Positions 1 to 8,570 are shown, counted from the stretch's first letter. The stretch is 64,000 nt of DNA from UBA6623 sp965238125 (GCA_965238125.1 OZ250179.1:3472001-3536000), one strand, 5' to 3'. The notes: generated from the letters alone by a model not told the origin. Numbers and translations: made by a program.

Positions 1-1332
1 GCCCGGCTCGCGCTTGGCCAGCAGGCGATAGGCAAACTCGCGTCCGCCGCGGCCGAGCAGGTCTTCAACCGTCACGTCGAGTTTGCGGACGCCGTCGGGG
101 ATGGTGAGGGCCAAGAAGGGGTCCTCGCCCGGCCCCATGCTCGCAACCACGGCGTAGATATTGTCTTTGGGCGGAATGTCGCCGGCCGACGCCAACTTCG
201 TTCCCGCCTCGTCGTAGAGGGTGAGCAGGGCATAGAGCGACGAAGTGCCGAGCGAGGCGGCGTGCATCTCGAAACGCCAAACTTCCCCGGGCTCCACGGC
301 GAGCGAATAGCGATCGACTTCACCCGTCTTTGCGATGCGGCCGTTGACCACGACGCCGGGCTTGAGAGTTCGATTTTTGGCCTTGCGGGGCTCGAAAGTT
401 TCGGCATCGGGACCGACCGCGAAGTTGAGCGGCAGCGCGCCGGGCTTGCCCGGAACGGAGATTCGGATCGAGCGGGCTTGTTCGTCGACGGCGGAAAGAT
501 CGGGGCGTATCTCCGTCGTCTTGGCCAGGTTCCCGCCGAACAGTTCCGCTTTCACTTTGCCTCCGCGCTGCCAGCCAAGCGGGAAAACACCGTCGGCGTA
601 GCTGAAATCGCCGATCTTGAGGCGGTAGAAGTTTTGGCGCAACGCGCCGAATTTGGCTTCATGCACCTCGACGAAGTAGGGGCCGGCCTTGTCGAAGACG
701 ACCTCGGCGCGCGGGTCGACTCCCAGGCCCGGGGCGTCCGCATTGCGCGCGACGACGTTTCCATCGGCATCAAGCACGCGCAGGACCGCGTCAATCGCCG
801 AACCGGCGCGGCGGGCTTCCACCTCGAAGATGAGTCGCGTCCCGGCCTCGGCTTCGAGGTGATAGAAGTCGCGGTCGCCGGGCCCGAGGTTGCCGTTGAC
901 GATAACGGGGGTGGTGACCTTCTCGGCCGTCGCGACGGAATCATTGAGCGGCTCGTCGATCTCGGCTTCCGACTCGGCTTCGACCGTTTCGGGGAAGGCG
1001 CCAAGCGTGAACAGCAGCACGTTCGAAAGGCCGTCACGGGTGCGGACGCGAATCGGGTAGGTCTCAATCGCCGCGTTGGCGGGGATTTCGAGCAGGAACG
1101 GGAGTTCCAACCCGGCGCGCCCTTCGCGCTTGGGAGGGGTCAATGCCGTGACGCCTCCGGGCAGCGAGGTTAGTATTTCCGCGTCGGAGGTGAGGCCGGT
1201 GCCGACCAGAGTCAGTTTCACGGCCTTGCCGCGTTGGGCGCCACGCGGCTCGAGCTTTTCGAGCATGGGCGCGGCGGCGAAGACATGGGCGGCCATCAAG
1301 GGCGCCAGCCACCGAGCGATGGAACGTTTCAT
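1..1332 (-). CDS. Exported PPC-domain protein, 3' end cut by window edge
   Basis: Reading leftward from an ATG at 1332, the frame stays open for 444 codons to the window edge, so the C-terminus is missing. The start MKRSIARWLAPLMAAHVFAAAP looks like a signal peptide with an AxA-type cleavage site. Residues about 25-120 resemble an IPT/TIG-like beta domain (LEPRGAQRGKAVKLTLVGTG). Two segments, about 130-235 and 320-440, carry the pattern of bacterial pre-peptidase C-terminal (PPC) domains: a low-complexity lead-in, then DRDFYHLEAEAG and VDRYSLAVEPGE followed by alternating beta strands. Proteins of this type are exported and common in Solibacter and planctomycetes; the PPC modules probably have a binding role. 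No enzyme domain is visible in the part present. The opposite-strand open frame over 262-1173 is a shadow. Confidence 0.82.
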   Translation of the reverse strand, partial: MKRSIARWLAPLMAAHVFAAAPMLEKLEPRGAQRGKAVKLTLVGTGLTSDAEILTSLPGGVTALTPPKREGRAGLELPFLLEIPANAAIETYPIRVRTRDGLSNVLLFTLGAFPETVEAESEAEIDEPLNDSVATAEKVTTPVIVNGNLGPGDRDFYHLEAEAGTRLIFEVEARRAGSAIDAVLRVLDADGNVVARNADAPGLGVDPRAEVVFDKAGPYFVEVHEAKFGALRQNFYRLKIGDFSYADGVFPLGWQRGGKVKAELFGGNLAKTTEIRPDLSAVDEQARSIRISVPGKPGALPLNFAVGPDAETFEPRKAKNRTLKPGVVVNGRIAKTGEVDRYSLAVEPGEVWRFEMHAASLGTSSLYALLTLYDEAGTKLASAGDIPPKDNIYAVVASMGPGEDPFLALTIPDGVRKLDVTVEDLLGRGGREFAYRLLAKREPG

Positions 1333-1554
1333 GGGGAGCCTCCCGGCCGGCCTACATCACGGCCGACGCGGCCCGCCGGCGAATGATCATACATTCCCCG
1401 GGGCCGCCGTTACTTCGCTGATGATAGCAAAAGTAGTTGTGCCCGCCCGACAAAGTAGTCTAGAAATCCCGGCCGAGCAGTTCTCAGCCGGTTGTTACGC
1501 GATCGAGCTCCCGAGCCGGCGACCAAGCTGAGAGCTTGTCGAACTGGGGGCTGG

Positions 1555-1583
1555 GACAAACACGAGTGGTTTGTCGCTACCTA
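1555..1583. repeat. Intergenic hairpin repeat (GACAAAC/GTTTGTC), copy 1
   Basis: Arms GACAAAC (1555-1561) and GTTTGTC (1569-1575) enclose a 7-base loop and are followed by GCTACCTA. A related copy lies at 23406-23435 between aguB and aguA, ending in the same GGTCGCTACCTA. The IS630 element beginning at 1584 has used the TA of this repeat as its target. Confidence 0.6.
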
Positions 1584-2677
1584 TTGAGTCTCGCATAATA
1601 TCCTGTCAGTCGAGAGCAAGAGAAGACTGTTTCCAAAAGGCGGTGATCAAACGGGGTTTGCGGCGCATGCGCCGCAGCGCCTTGCGGGCTCGCTCGTCCA
1701 ACTCCCAATAGTCCTTCGGACACACATTGGGCAACTCGTGCTGCTTCCAGTACGCCCAGATGTATTCCACCGGATTCAACTCCGGCGCATAAGCCGGCAA
1801 ATACGCGGTCACGATGTGACCTTCCGACAGTTCGATGAACTCTTGCACCATCCGGCTGCGGTGCGCCGGCAGGCGGTCCCAGACGATCAACAACGGGCCG
1901 TCAATGTGACGGACCAAAGCCTTCAGGAAGTCGATGACTTCGAGTTGGCCGATCGCGCCGGGATAGAGCCGGAAGTAGAAGTTGCGCAACGTAAGCCCGG
2001 CCGAAACGGAAAGCTTTTTCCAGTTGAAGTTGAACTCCAGCAGCGGCGTCTGCCCGCGCGGCGCCCAGGTGCGGCAGCGATGCGGCTTCTGGCTCAATCC
2101 GCTTTCGTCGATGAAGACGATCGTGCGACCTTGTGTTGGGGCTTTTTTTTAATGGCGGGCCACTGGTTGCGCTTCCACTCGCGGATGCCCTGCTCGTTGC
2201 GCTCGCGCGCTTGGCCGACGGGCCGTTGCGGGCTCCAGTCGAGCGCCCGCAGGATTTTCCACACATGGCCTTCGTGATAGCGCACGCCGAACTCGTCTTG
2301 GATCAGACGCACCACGCGCGGACAGGTCCACAACGGCGTTGGGAAGCCGTGCGCCTCGGGGCCTTCGAGCAGCAGGGTCTCGAGGCGTTCGAGTTGCGTG
2401 GCGTCCAACAGCGGCTTGCGGCCGGCGCGGCCGGTGGCGCGGAGCCCGGCCTCGCCTTGCGCGCGGTAGCGTCGCCGCCACTCACTGACGGTTTGTCGGG
2501 CGACTTTGAGCCGCCGGGCGGTTTCGGACTGATTGAGTCCTTGATCGAGCCGGCGCATCGCCTCGAAGCGGCGTTTCTCCAGCGCTTCGAAATCGCGGCG
2601 CTTTCCTTTTGGTGTTCCCATACATAGAACTACGTACGGCATCCTCAAAAGGTGTCATGTTATTTTGCGAGACTCAA
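1584..2677 (-). mobile_element. IS630-family insertion sequence, copy 1 (complete)
   Basis: The element is 1094 bp. It starts TTGAGTCTCGCATAA and ends TTTTGCGAGACTCAA, an inverted repeat of about 13 bp. A TA dinucleotide lies directly outside both ends (1582-1583 and 2678-2679), as expected for the IS630/Tc1 group. It carries one transposase in two overlapping reading phases. The two copies at 17046 and 18561 are close relatives of it but more similar to each other. Confidence 0.93.
1606..2621 (-). CDS. IS630 transposase, two frames joined by -1 frameshift
   Basis: The upstream frame (2621 down to 2094) begins MGTPKGKRRDFEALEKRR and holds the helix-turn-helix DNA-binding part (NQSETARRLKVARQTVSEW). 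The downstream frame (to 1606) holds the DDE catalytic part: FIDESG with the first Asp, IVWDRLPAHRS, and the ELNPVEYIWAYWK motif with the final Glu. The frames meet at a run of eight A on the coding strand (WPAIKKK). Slipping back one base there gives a continuous protein of about 335 residues, normal for IS630. Programmed -1 frameshifting is common in this family, so the gene is probably intact. The start at 2621 was chosen because all three copies share sequence from that Met; an upstream Met at 2648 is less conserved. Confidence 0.9.
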
Positions 2678-2720
2678 TAGGTTCCGAGGCCGCTTCGCGG
2701 CTCCGCATTCCTCGGAAGGG

Positions 2721-2749
2721 TTGACGTTCTTGTCCGTTTCGTTTATAAT
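2721..2749 (+). promoter_or_regulatory. Sigma70-type promoter of the DCC-MBOAT operon
   Basis: TTGACG (2721-2726), exactly 17 bases, then TATAAT (2744-2749). This is close to a consensus housekeeping promoter, 84 bases before the ATG at 2833, and begins only 43 bp after the end of the IS630 copy. Confidence 0.75.
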
Positions 2750-2766
2750 TTCTGTAAAGACAGAAA
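2749..2766 (+). promoter_or_regulatory. Palindrome over the start site, candidate operator
   Basis: TTTCTGT-AAAG-ACAGAAA is a perfect 7+7 inverted repeat that begins on the last base of the -10 box and covers the expected transcription start. A second imperfect inverted repeat, GTACT and AGTAC with a 6-base spacer, follows about 10 bases later (near 2776-2791). The position fits a repressor site. No regulator gene sits next to it. Confidence 0.5.
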
Positions 2767-2832
2767 CTACGAAAAGAACGTACTCAAACAAGTACTCCCA
2801 GCGTCGGGTCGAGCCCGGAGGGAAAACAAACC

Positions 2833-4149
2833 ATGACCTTGCGAATCGGCCGCCACGAATCGAACACAGCCCCCGCCGCGCGGGCAACGGTTCTCTATGA
2901 CGGCGAGTGCGCTTTCTGCATCAGCTTGGCGCGCCGCTTTGCTTCGACGGCGGAACGGGCGCGTTTCCAATTGCTGACTTTTCAGGCCGCCTCGCGTCTC
3001 GCACCGTCCCGGAACGGTCTCGGCGCGGGTGCGGGTGAAGGGTTTGACTCCATGGTTGTTCTCCCCGCCGCGGGAGCGCCGCTGCGCCACGGAGAGGCGG
3101 TCCGGTTCATGGCTCGGTATGTCTGGTGGGGGTTGCCGTTACGGATCTTGGCGGCGCTTCCCGGTGGGATGTTTCTCATTGACGCGGGCTATCGTTGGGT
3201 GGCGCGCAATCGCGCTTGCTTGAGCAGCACTTGCACGACGACAAATCGGCCGGCTTGGCCTGGGATACTCGCGGCCGTTCTACTGCCCGCGGCGATCGCC
3301 GCGGGCGGGGCTTTACCAGGCTGGATACGAATGTGGCTGACGGCCGGGGCGTTCTTTTTCGGTTTCAAACTGTTGACGCTCTGGCGAGTCGGGTCGTCGG
3401 TTCCCGCGAGCGTCGGCCGGCGGCTCGCCTACCTGTTTGGTTGGGTCGGCATGGATGCCGAGGAGTTTCTCGCGCCGGCCGGCCAGGGACGGATTGCACC
3501 TCGGAGGGAATGGGTGAGAGCGGGCCGTAACCTTGCCGCGGGCGCGGTTTTCCTCTGGCTTGTGGCCGGACTCCTGCCGTCCGAGTGGCCCCGCACGCGG
3601 GCCTGGGTCGGTTTGATCGGCCTGATTTGGACTCTGCACTTCGGGTTGTTTCACTTTTTGGCGATGTTTTGGCGCGCGCGGGGCGTCACCGCCGCGCCGA
3701 TTATGGATTTGCCTACCCGCTCCACGTCGCTCGGCGAGTTTTGGGGACGGCGCTGGAATAGCGGTTTCCGCGAGCTTTCTCATGGGCTGATCTTTCAGCC
3801 GCTGCGCCGAAGAATACGGGGCCGAAGATGGGCCGGCCTGGAGACCTGCCCCACTGGCAACGGGGTGGCGCTGTTGGCGGCGTTCCTGTTCTCCGGCGTG
3901 ATTCACGACCTGGTGATTTCGGTCCCGGCCGAAGGCGGGTATGGCTTGCCGACAATCTACTTCGCCATGCAAGGACTCGGCGTTTGGCTCGAGCGCTCGC
4001 GGCCGGGACGACAGGCGGGTCTTGGCAAGGGCCGACTCGGTTGGTCCTTTACCCTGGCCTCGACCGTCGCTCCGGTGGGGCTGCTGTTCCACGACCCTTT
4101 CCTGATTCGAACGGTCTTGCCGATGCTCGATGCATTAGGAGCTTTTTGA
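2833..4149 (+). CDS. DCC thiol-oxidoreductase domain fused to wax-synthase-like MBOAT
   Basis: 438 residues. Residues about 18-132 are a DCC (DUF393) domain with the hallmark YDGECAFC, a CxxC-type redox motif near the N-terminus, and the usual GYRWVARNR end. From about 140 the protein is an integral membrane domain with roughly seven hydrophobic segments. Its motifs match the MBOAT_2 (wax-synthase-like) group: SLGEFWGRRWN followed by FLFSGVIHDL, whose His is the expected catalytic residue for transferring an acyl group. Each half is a known family; having both in one chain suggests that the acyltransferase is redox-linked or that the DCC part handles a thiol substrate. This is inference and the substrate is unknown. 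It is first of four co-directional genes behind a strong promoter. Confidence 0.82.
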   Translation: MTLRIGRHESNTAPAARATVLYDGECAFCISLARRFASTAERARFQLLTFQAASRLAPSRNGLGAGAGEGFDSMVVLPAAGAPLRHGEAVRFMARYVWWGLPLRILAALPGGMFLIDAGYRWVARNRACLSSTCTTTNRPAWPGILAAVLLPAAIAAGGALPGWIRMWLTAGAFFFGFKLLTLWRVGSSVPASVGRRLAYLFGWVGMDAEEFLAPAGQGRIAPRREWVRAGRNLAAGAVFLWLVAGLLPSEWPRTRAWVGLIGLIWTLHFGLFHFLAMFWRARGVTAAPIMDLPTRSTSLGEFWGRRWNSGFRELSHGLIFQPLRRRIRGRRWAGLETCPTGNGVALLAAFLFSGVIHDLVISVPAEGGYGLPTIYFAMQGLGVWLERSRPGRQAGLGKGRLGWSFTLASTVAPVGLLFHDPFLIRTVLPMLDALGAF

Positions 4150-4177
4150 CGACGACGAACAACGAAGGAGGAAAACG

Positions 4178-4585
4178 ATGCACCAACTTACTCCCTATCT
4201 CTGGATCGCGGGCGGCATTCAACTCGCCATCGCGGGCGCGAATCTCGTCCTGCCGCGCAAACTCGAGTATGGAAGGAACCTCGCCCGGGTCGACCCGATC
4301 ATCAAGCAGGTGTTTGTGGTTCATGCCACTTACATCGCCTTCTTGTTGGTCGCTTTCGCCGGTCTCTGCTTCTTTTTCCCGGAGGAGTTGGCCTGGGCAA
4401 CGGCTCTCGGCAACGTGCTCAGTTTCGGTCTGGCGGTTTTCTGGGCGCCGCGCCTTGTCGTGCAATGGGTCTACTACGATCCGCGTGTGCGACGCGCCAA
4501 CTTCCTCGCCCACCTGGCTTTCTCGGCGGCCATCGCGTACTTGATTGTCGTCTTCACGACGGCGGCGTTCGGGGGGCTGCGATGA
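4178..4585 (+). CDS. Small four-helix membrane protein A
   Basis: 135 residues, almost entirely four hydrophobic segments separated by short charged loops (LPRKLEYGRNLARVDP and YYDPRVRRAN). GGAGG stands just before the ATG. Its stop overlaps the ATG of the next gene (ATGA), so the two are translationally coupled. It resembles its neighbour at 4582 along its length: LWIAGG against LWAAGI, LPRKL against VPARL, then a third helix with FWAPRLVVQWVYY against FWLSRVLVDFLYF. I read them as tandem paralogs. I do not recognise a named family; the context suggests a role beside the DCC-MBOAT protein in the inner membrane. Confidence 0.8.
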   Translation: MHQLTPYLWIAGGIQLAIAGANLVLPRKLEYGRNLARVDPIIKQVFVVHATYIAFLLVAFAGLCFFFPEELAWATALGNVLSFGLAVFWAPRLVVQWVYYDPRVRRANFLAHLAFSAAIAYLIVVFTTAAFGGLR

Positions 4586-5043
4586 CGACAACCAGCGAAC
4601 TCTTCTCACTCGCTTTGTGGGCGGCCGGGATCGGCCATTTCTGCGTGCTCGGCGCGAGCTTCCAGGTGCCCGCGCGGTTGGGATGGAAAGAGGATCTGAA
4701 GACCCTGACGCCCTTCAACCGCAAGCTAATGTGGACCTACGGCGGCTTCACCGTGTTCACAATCGCGGCCTTCGGCGCTTTGACTCTCGCGCTGCGCGCC
4801 GAGCTGCTGGGCGGCACGCCGGCCGCATTGGGCCTAGCCGCTTTCATCGGCTTGTTCTGGCTGTCCAGAGTCCTAGTGGACTTTCTCTACTTCAGCCACG
4901 CGGATTGGCCGGCGGGCCGACTCATGGCTCTCGGCCGCGCCGTGCTCACGGCATTGTTCATCGCCTTGAGCGCAACCTATCTCGGTCTGGTCGCCTGGCA
5001 CCTGGCCGGCCGGCCGACGATAAGCAGCGGGGCCCTTTCTTGA
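4582..5043 (+). CDS. Small four-helix membrane protein B, paralog of A
   Basis: 153 residues starting at the ATG that overlaps the preceding stop. An upstream in-frame start at 4465 would run inside the previous gene and is rejected. Four hydrophobic segments are predicted, with LTPFNRKLMWTYGG between the first two. The topology and spaced motifs match the preceding gene, indicating duplication and divergence within the operon. Function unknown. Confidence 0.8.
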   Translation: MTTTSELFSLALWAAGIGHFCVLGASFQVPARLGWKEDLKTLTPFNRKLMWTYGGFTVFTIAAFGALTLALRAELLGGTPAALGLAAFIGLFWLSRVLVDFLYFSHADWPAGRLMALGRAVLTALFIALSATYLGLVAWHLAGRPTISSGALS

Positions 5044-5129
5044 GAAATGGATGCTTCGTCATGACATCGACAACTCGAACCCTCGGTACCTCCACCCCCC
5101 CGATCACTTGAACGCTATGAGGAGGAATG

Positions 5130-6110
5130 ATGGACACCACACTGACATCTCAATGGAATCGGGCCGGCGTCGCCGGCGGTGCGGTCATCTGGCTGATTCT
5201 CGCGGCCCTTTCGTTGGCGGGCATCACGTCACTCGAGTTGCTCGAGCTGCTGTTCCTTTCCGCCCCTCTTATCCTCGTGCCGTTGGGGCTGCGGCTCATT
5301 CCGGTGAGCGACATGTCTCCGGGAAGGCGCGGGTTGTTGCTAACGGGCTCATTGCTGCAACCATTCGGAGCCGCCTTGGCCGCATTGTCGTTTCTCGCTC
5401 CAACCGGCGAAACCGCGGGCTGGATCGCGTCGGGTTGGTTGCTTGCGGTCATCCCGTTGGCGGCGGTCGGTCTGCGCTTCCCCGTGCAGCTGTTTCGCGA
5501 TCCGATTCAGGCCTGCTTTGAAGCCGGTTTGCTCTATTTACCGGTCGGCGCCATTTGGCTCGTGATCACACGGCTCGGCGCGACGCCCATGCAGTTGGGC
5601 GAGCCGATCGTTCTTCTCACGGCCGTGCATTTTCACTTTTCGGGTTTCGCTCTCGCTTGCGTAACCGGGGCAACGGGTCAGTCGCTGCGAGCCGGAAGCG
5701 TCGCGCGCCGCGTGTTTCAGGTCATCGCGGTCGGCATCATCGGGGGCACATTCCTGATCGCGATCGGCTTCCTCACCGCGCCGGGTTGGAAGTACGCGGC
5801 GATCGGGTTGTTCTACTGCAATTTACTCACGCTGGGGGGCTACATCCTCGCCGGCCTGGCGCGAGTGAAGAGAACCCTGTCCCGCATCCTGCTTGGCGTC
5901 TCTTCGGTTTCGCTCGCTATCGGGATGACCCTTGCGCTGATCTACGCGGCCGGTGAGTACTCGGGCGAGCTGCTGATCGACATCCCGGGGATGGCCCGGT
6001 GGCACGGCCCCATCAACGGGATCGGCTTCACCCTTTGCGCCCTGCTCGGCCGGGTATCGGTGCAATCCGACGCCCGGCTGGTGGTGCGTTCAACATCCGC
6101 AGCCCGGTAG
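5130..6110 (+). CDS. YndJ-like multi-spanning membrane protein
   Basis: About 326 residues with roughly nine to ten hydrophobic segments. AVHFHFSGFALA in the middle and the tail MARWHGPINGIGF match the YndJ-like family (named after Bacillus yndJ, function unknown); the conserved His-rich segments could bind a metal or a haem-like ligand. AGGAGG lies at 5120-5125. Of two adjacent ATGs, 5130 is better spaced from it than 5127, so I chose 5130. It closes the four-gene membrane operon after an 86-base gap. All four products are membrane proteins, which suggests one complex or pathway for lipid or acyl modification; this is inferred only from context. Confidence 0.75.
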   Translation: MDTTLTSQWNRAGVAGGAVIWLILAALSLAGITSLELLELLFLSAPLILVPLGLRLIPVSDMSPGRRGLLLTGSLLQPFGAALAALSFLAPTGETAGWIASGWLLAVIPLAAVGLRFPVQLFRDPIQACFEAGLLYLPVGAIWLVITRLGATPMQLGEPIVLLTAVHFHFSGFALACVTGATGQSLRAGSVARRVFQVIAVGIIGGTFLIAIGFLTAPGWKYAAIGLFYCNLLTLGGYILAGLARVKRTLSRILLGVSSVSLAIGMTLALIYAAGEYSGELLIDIPGMARWHGPINGIGFTLCALLGRVSVQSDARLVVRSTSAAR

Positions 6111-6139
6111 GGGGCCGAATGCATCCCACCAAGTTGTTG

Positions 6140-6484
6140 AAACAGTGGTGATGGGACTCCTTTCCCCCTCCAAATTCGAGGACGCAAAGGTTATGACACT
6201 CGAGAGCCTCAGGGGTCGTGTGCATGACCGGCATGGTCGGCAACAAGTGGGACTTCGACAGGTTCGCGCCCATGGAGGCTATTCCCACAACGGTCAAGCT
6301 CACGACATACGCTGGAGAGGCGTCGGACTTCATGAACACTCCGCTCCAGGACTTCGTTCAGGAGATTGAGGATGGACGTACCGTAATCCGCGTCGGCAAG
6401 GTATTCCGGCTCACCGAGATTGTCGAAGCGCATCGCTGCATGGAAGAGAATCGGGCGCGGGGCAAGATTGCCGTGCTCACTTGA
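6140..6484 (+). pseudogene. Alcohol/quinone dehydrogenase (MDR family), C-terminal remnant
   Basis: The frame ending at 6484 reads VCMTGMVGNKWDFDRFAPM, then LTTYAGEASDF and VGKVFRLTEIVEAHRCMEEN, ending GKIAVLT. This is the last quarter of a zinc-independent quinone-oxidoreductase-like MDR protein. Upstream (about 6150-6215) recognisable pieces (TLESLR) are in another phase, so at least one frameshift is present. The N-terminal catalytic domain and most of the Rossmann fold are absent. Confidence 0.7.
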
Positions 6485-6522
6485 ACGGCGTGATAGTTCG
6501 CGCCGTGTCAGATGCCTTGACG

Positions 6523-6573
6523 TCGGACACACGTTGGGCAGCTCGTGCTGCTTCCAGTAAGCCCAGATGTATT
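6523..6573 (-). mobile_element. Short IS630 transposase remnant
   Basis: This 50-base stretch matches positions about 1716-1767 of the complete IS630 copy with a few changes. It encodes YIWAYWKQHELPNVCP, the conserved DDE-domain end. No inverted repeats remain. It separates the dehydrogenase remnant from the acetolactate-synthase-like gene. Confidence 0.8.
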
Positions 6574-6631
6574 TATTGCGGCTACCTGAATGAAGTGGAT
6601 ACCCCACTTCCAGACTTTTCGCAAGCGAGCA

Positions 6632-8245
6632 CTAAATCGTCGCGGTGATCTCGCCCAGCTTCTTGGTGAGCAACTGATTCTCGCGATAATCAATGGGGAT
6701 AATGACCAAGCTGGGGCCTTTTTCCAAGAAGGCTTTCTCCAACGTATCTTTCAATTCCACACTGCGCTCTACCCGGTGGCCCCGCCAGCCGAAGGCATGA
6801 GCCAGTTCGAGCCAGTCAGGGTTTCCGAAGGCCAGGTCCGTACTGCGCTGGAACTGGTTTTCCTGTTTCCAGGCGATCAGCCCGTAGCCGCCGTCCTCCC
6901 AGAGCAAGACGACCAGATCGCTGTTCAATCGCCGCGCGGTCTCCATCTCTTGCACGTTCATCAGAAAGCCGCCATCGCCGGCGATCGCTAGAATACGCCG
7001 ATCGGGAAATACAAGGTTCGCCGCGATCGCGCCCGGCAGTGCGAAACCCATCGAGGAAAAACCATTCGGGATCAGGCACGTGTTCGGCTCGTGGCAATGG
7101 TAGTGCCTCGCTATCCACATCTTGTGCGCTCCCACGTCTGACAACAAGATGTCGCAAGGGCCAAGCACTTGGCGCGCGTCCCACACCGCTTTTTGCGGCC
7201 GAATCGCGCCCTCCGTGTCGTCGTCCTTATGTTCTTCAAACTCGGCCTTCATCTCCACACGAATCCTGCGCTGATACGAAAGATCAAATTCCGGCAATCC
7301 GTAATGATCGAGCCGCTCGTTGAGCATCCACAGGGTGTGTGCCAGATCGCCGATGAGCTCGACCTCCGGATGATAGTTCGCGTCGATCTCAGCCGGCAGG
7401 AAATCGGTGTGTATGATCGGTTTGTCTTGCTTTGGGTTCCAAAGCCGCGGCTGGTACTCGACCATGTCAAAGCCCAGCGTCATCACCAGATCGGCATTAT
7501 CGATCGCAAAAGACACTCGATCCTTAGTTCCCAGTCCGATCGTGTAAAGACAGTACTCGGCATCCACGTCGACACAGCCCTTGGCCATAAAGGTGCTGAT
7601 CACGCCGATGCCGGTGCGCCCGCAAAACCGCCGAAGCTGCTTGCTGGCGCGTTTGCGGATGGCGCCGTTGCCGGCGAGGATGACCGGTCTTTTCGCCTTC
7701 TTCAACTGCTCGAACGCACGATCAACGATCTTGTCGTCCGGAACTGACCGGCGGAAACGCTTCGGCTTCAAGGGGTGGGTAGCCGCCTCCGCCTTGGCAA
7801 TGTCTTCGGGCAGCTCGACGTGGACTGCGCCGGGCTTCTCCGTACGCGCCAGCCGGACTGCTTTTCGCACCACCTCCGGAATCGTGTTCGGATGCAGAAT
7901 GCTGGTAGCCCACTTCGTGACCGGCGTGAACATCGCCACGACGTCCATGATTTGGTGCGATTCTTTGTGCAACCGTTGCGACGAACCCTGCCCCGTCAGC
8001 ACCAGCATGGGTGCACGATCCATGTTGGAGTCAGCCACGCCGGTGATGAGGTTCGTCGCCCCCGGGCCCAGCGTGCCCAGACAGCCGGCCGGATTGCCGG
8101 TGAGACGCCCGTAAACCTCGGCCATGAAGGCCGCCCCCTGCTCGTGCCGGGTGAGAATGAATCGGATCTTGTCTGACTCCGCCAGCGACATGACGAAATC
8201 CGCGTTCTCCTCCCCAGGCACGCCGAAGATGTCGTATTGTCCCAA
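6632..8245 (-). CDS. Acetolactate-synthase-like ThDP enzyme, 5'-truncated
   Basis: 537 residues of a thiamine-diphosphate enzyme most like acetolactate synthase large subunits, which condense two pyruvates. Visible motifs are FGVPGEENADF, RHEQGAAFMAE with the ThDP-activating Glu, LGPGATNLITG, and the ThDP/Mg motif GDGGFLMNVQEMETA near residue 430. The family normally has about 20-30 residues before FGVPGE (a helix ending in a G-V-E-Y/H-F-type strand). Here the open frame begins only six residues earlier and the DNA upstream becomes unrelated (an IS1595 fragment follows). I therefore think the 5' end was lost and this ATG may be fortuitous. No small regulatory subunit gene is adjacent. Confidence 0.8.
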   Translation of the reverse strand: MGQYDIFGVPGEENADFVMSLAESDKIRFILTRHEQGAAFMAEVYGRLTGNPAGCLGTLGPGATNLITGVADSNMDRAPMLVLTGQGSSQRLHKESHQIMDVVAMFTPVTKWATSILHPNTIPEVVRKAVRLARTEKPGAVHVELPEDIAKAEAATHPLKPKRFRRSVPDDKIVDRAFEQLKKAKRPVILAGNGAIRKRASKQLRRFCGRTGIGVISTFMAKGCVDVDAEYCLYTIGLGTKDRVSFAIDNADLVMTLGFDMVEYQPRLWNPKQDKPIIHTDFLPAEIDANYHPEVELIGDLAHTLWMLNERLDHYGLPEFDLSYQRRIRVEMKAEFEEHKDDDTEGAIRPQKAVWDARQVLGPCDILLSDVGAHKMWIARHYHCHEPNTCLIPNGFSSMGFALPGAIAANLVFPDRRILAIAGDGGFLMNVQEMETARRLNSDLVVLLWEDGGYGLIAWKQENQFQRSTDLAFGNPDWLELAHAFGWRGHRVERSVELKDTLEKAFLEKGPSLVIIPIDYRENQLLTKKLGEITATI

Positions 8246-8317
8246 AATTCGATCGTGATGTAAGTGATTTGCTGACTACGGGTTGCAGTTGGCGTGCGGG
8301 GGAGCGAAGGAGTTGGC

Positions 8318-8412
8318 TTTGGGGACTGATCCCCTTTGTCGAGGAATCGGTCGAGGCGGGTAGCGTGGTGCACACCGACGGCTGGTTGGGATACGAACCG
8401 GGGGCCCCTCCC
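8318..8412 (+). pseudogene. IS1595 (ISXO2-type) transposase fragment
   Basis: The plus strand encodes PFVEESVEAGSVVHTDGWLGY, the characteristic DDE-domain segment of ISXO2/IS1595 transposases (V-x-P-G-S-x-V-x-T-D-G-W-x-G-Y). Only about 30 codons are recognisable and no ends are seen. Confidence 0.7.
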
Positions 8413-8429
8413 CTCTCTGCCTGCCGAGG

Positions 8430-8570
8430 CCTGGGATCGGGCTGCCTTATCTCTCGCTGTCTTTTTACTGTGATGGAGCTTGCAAAGCGGTTGCAGATTC
8501 GCTTCATCATACATCGCTCCGCTGTCCTCGAGCGGCAGGATGTGGTCTACCTCGGTAACCGACACCAGCC
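8430..8570 (-). pseudogene. HNH endonuclease fragment
   Basis: On the minus strand the frame reads VTEVDHILPLEDSG, then NLQPLCKLHHSKKTARD. The DH pair and the C-x-x-H-H-S-K-K-T ending are the HNH nuclease core. It is fused in frame behind the receptor remnant at 8571 and has no start of its own, so it is a piece left by recombination. Confidence 0.75.

Noticed and set aside
262..1173. 303-codon open frame on the plus strand
   Set aside because: It is the shadow of the PPC-domain gene, which has a signal peptide and domain motifs on the minus strand.
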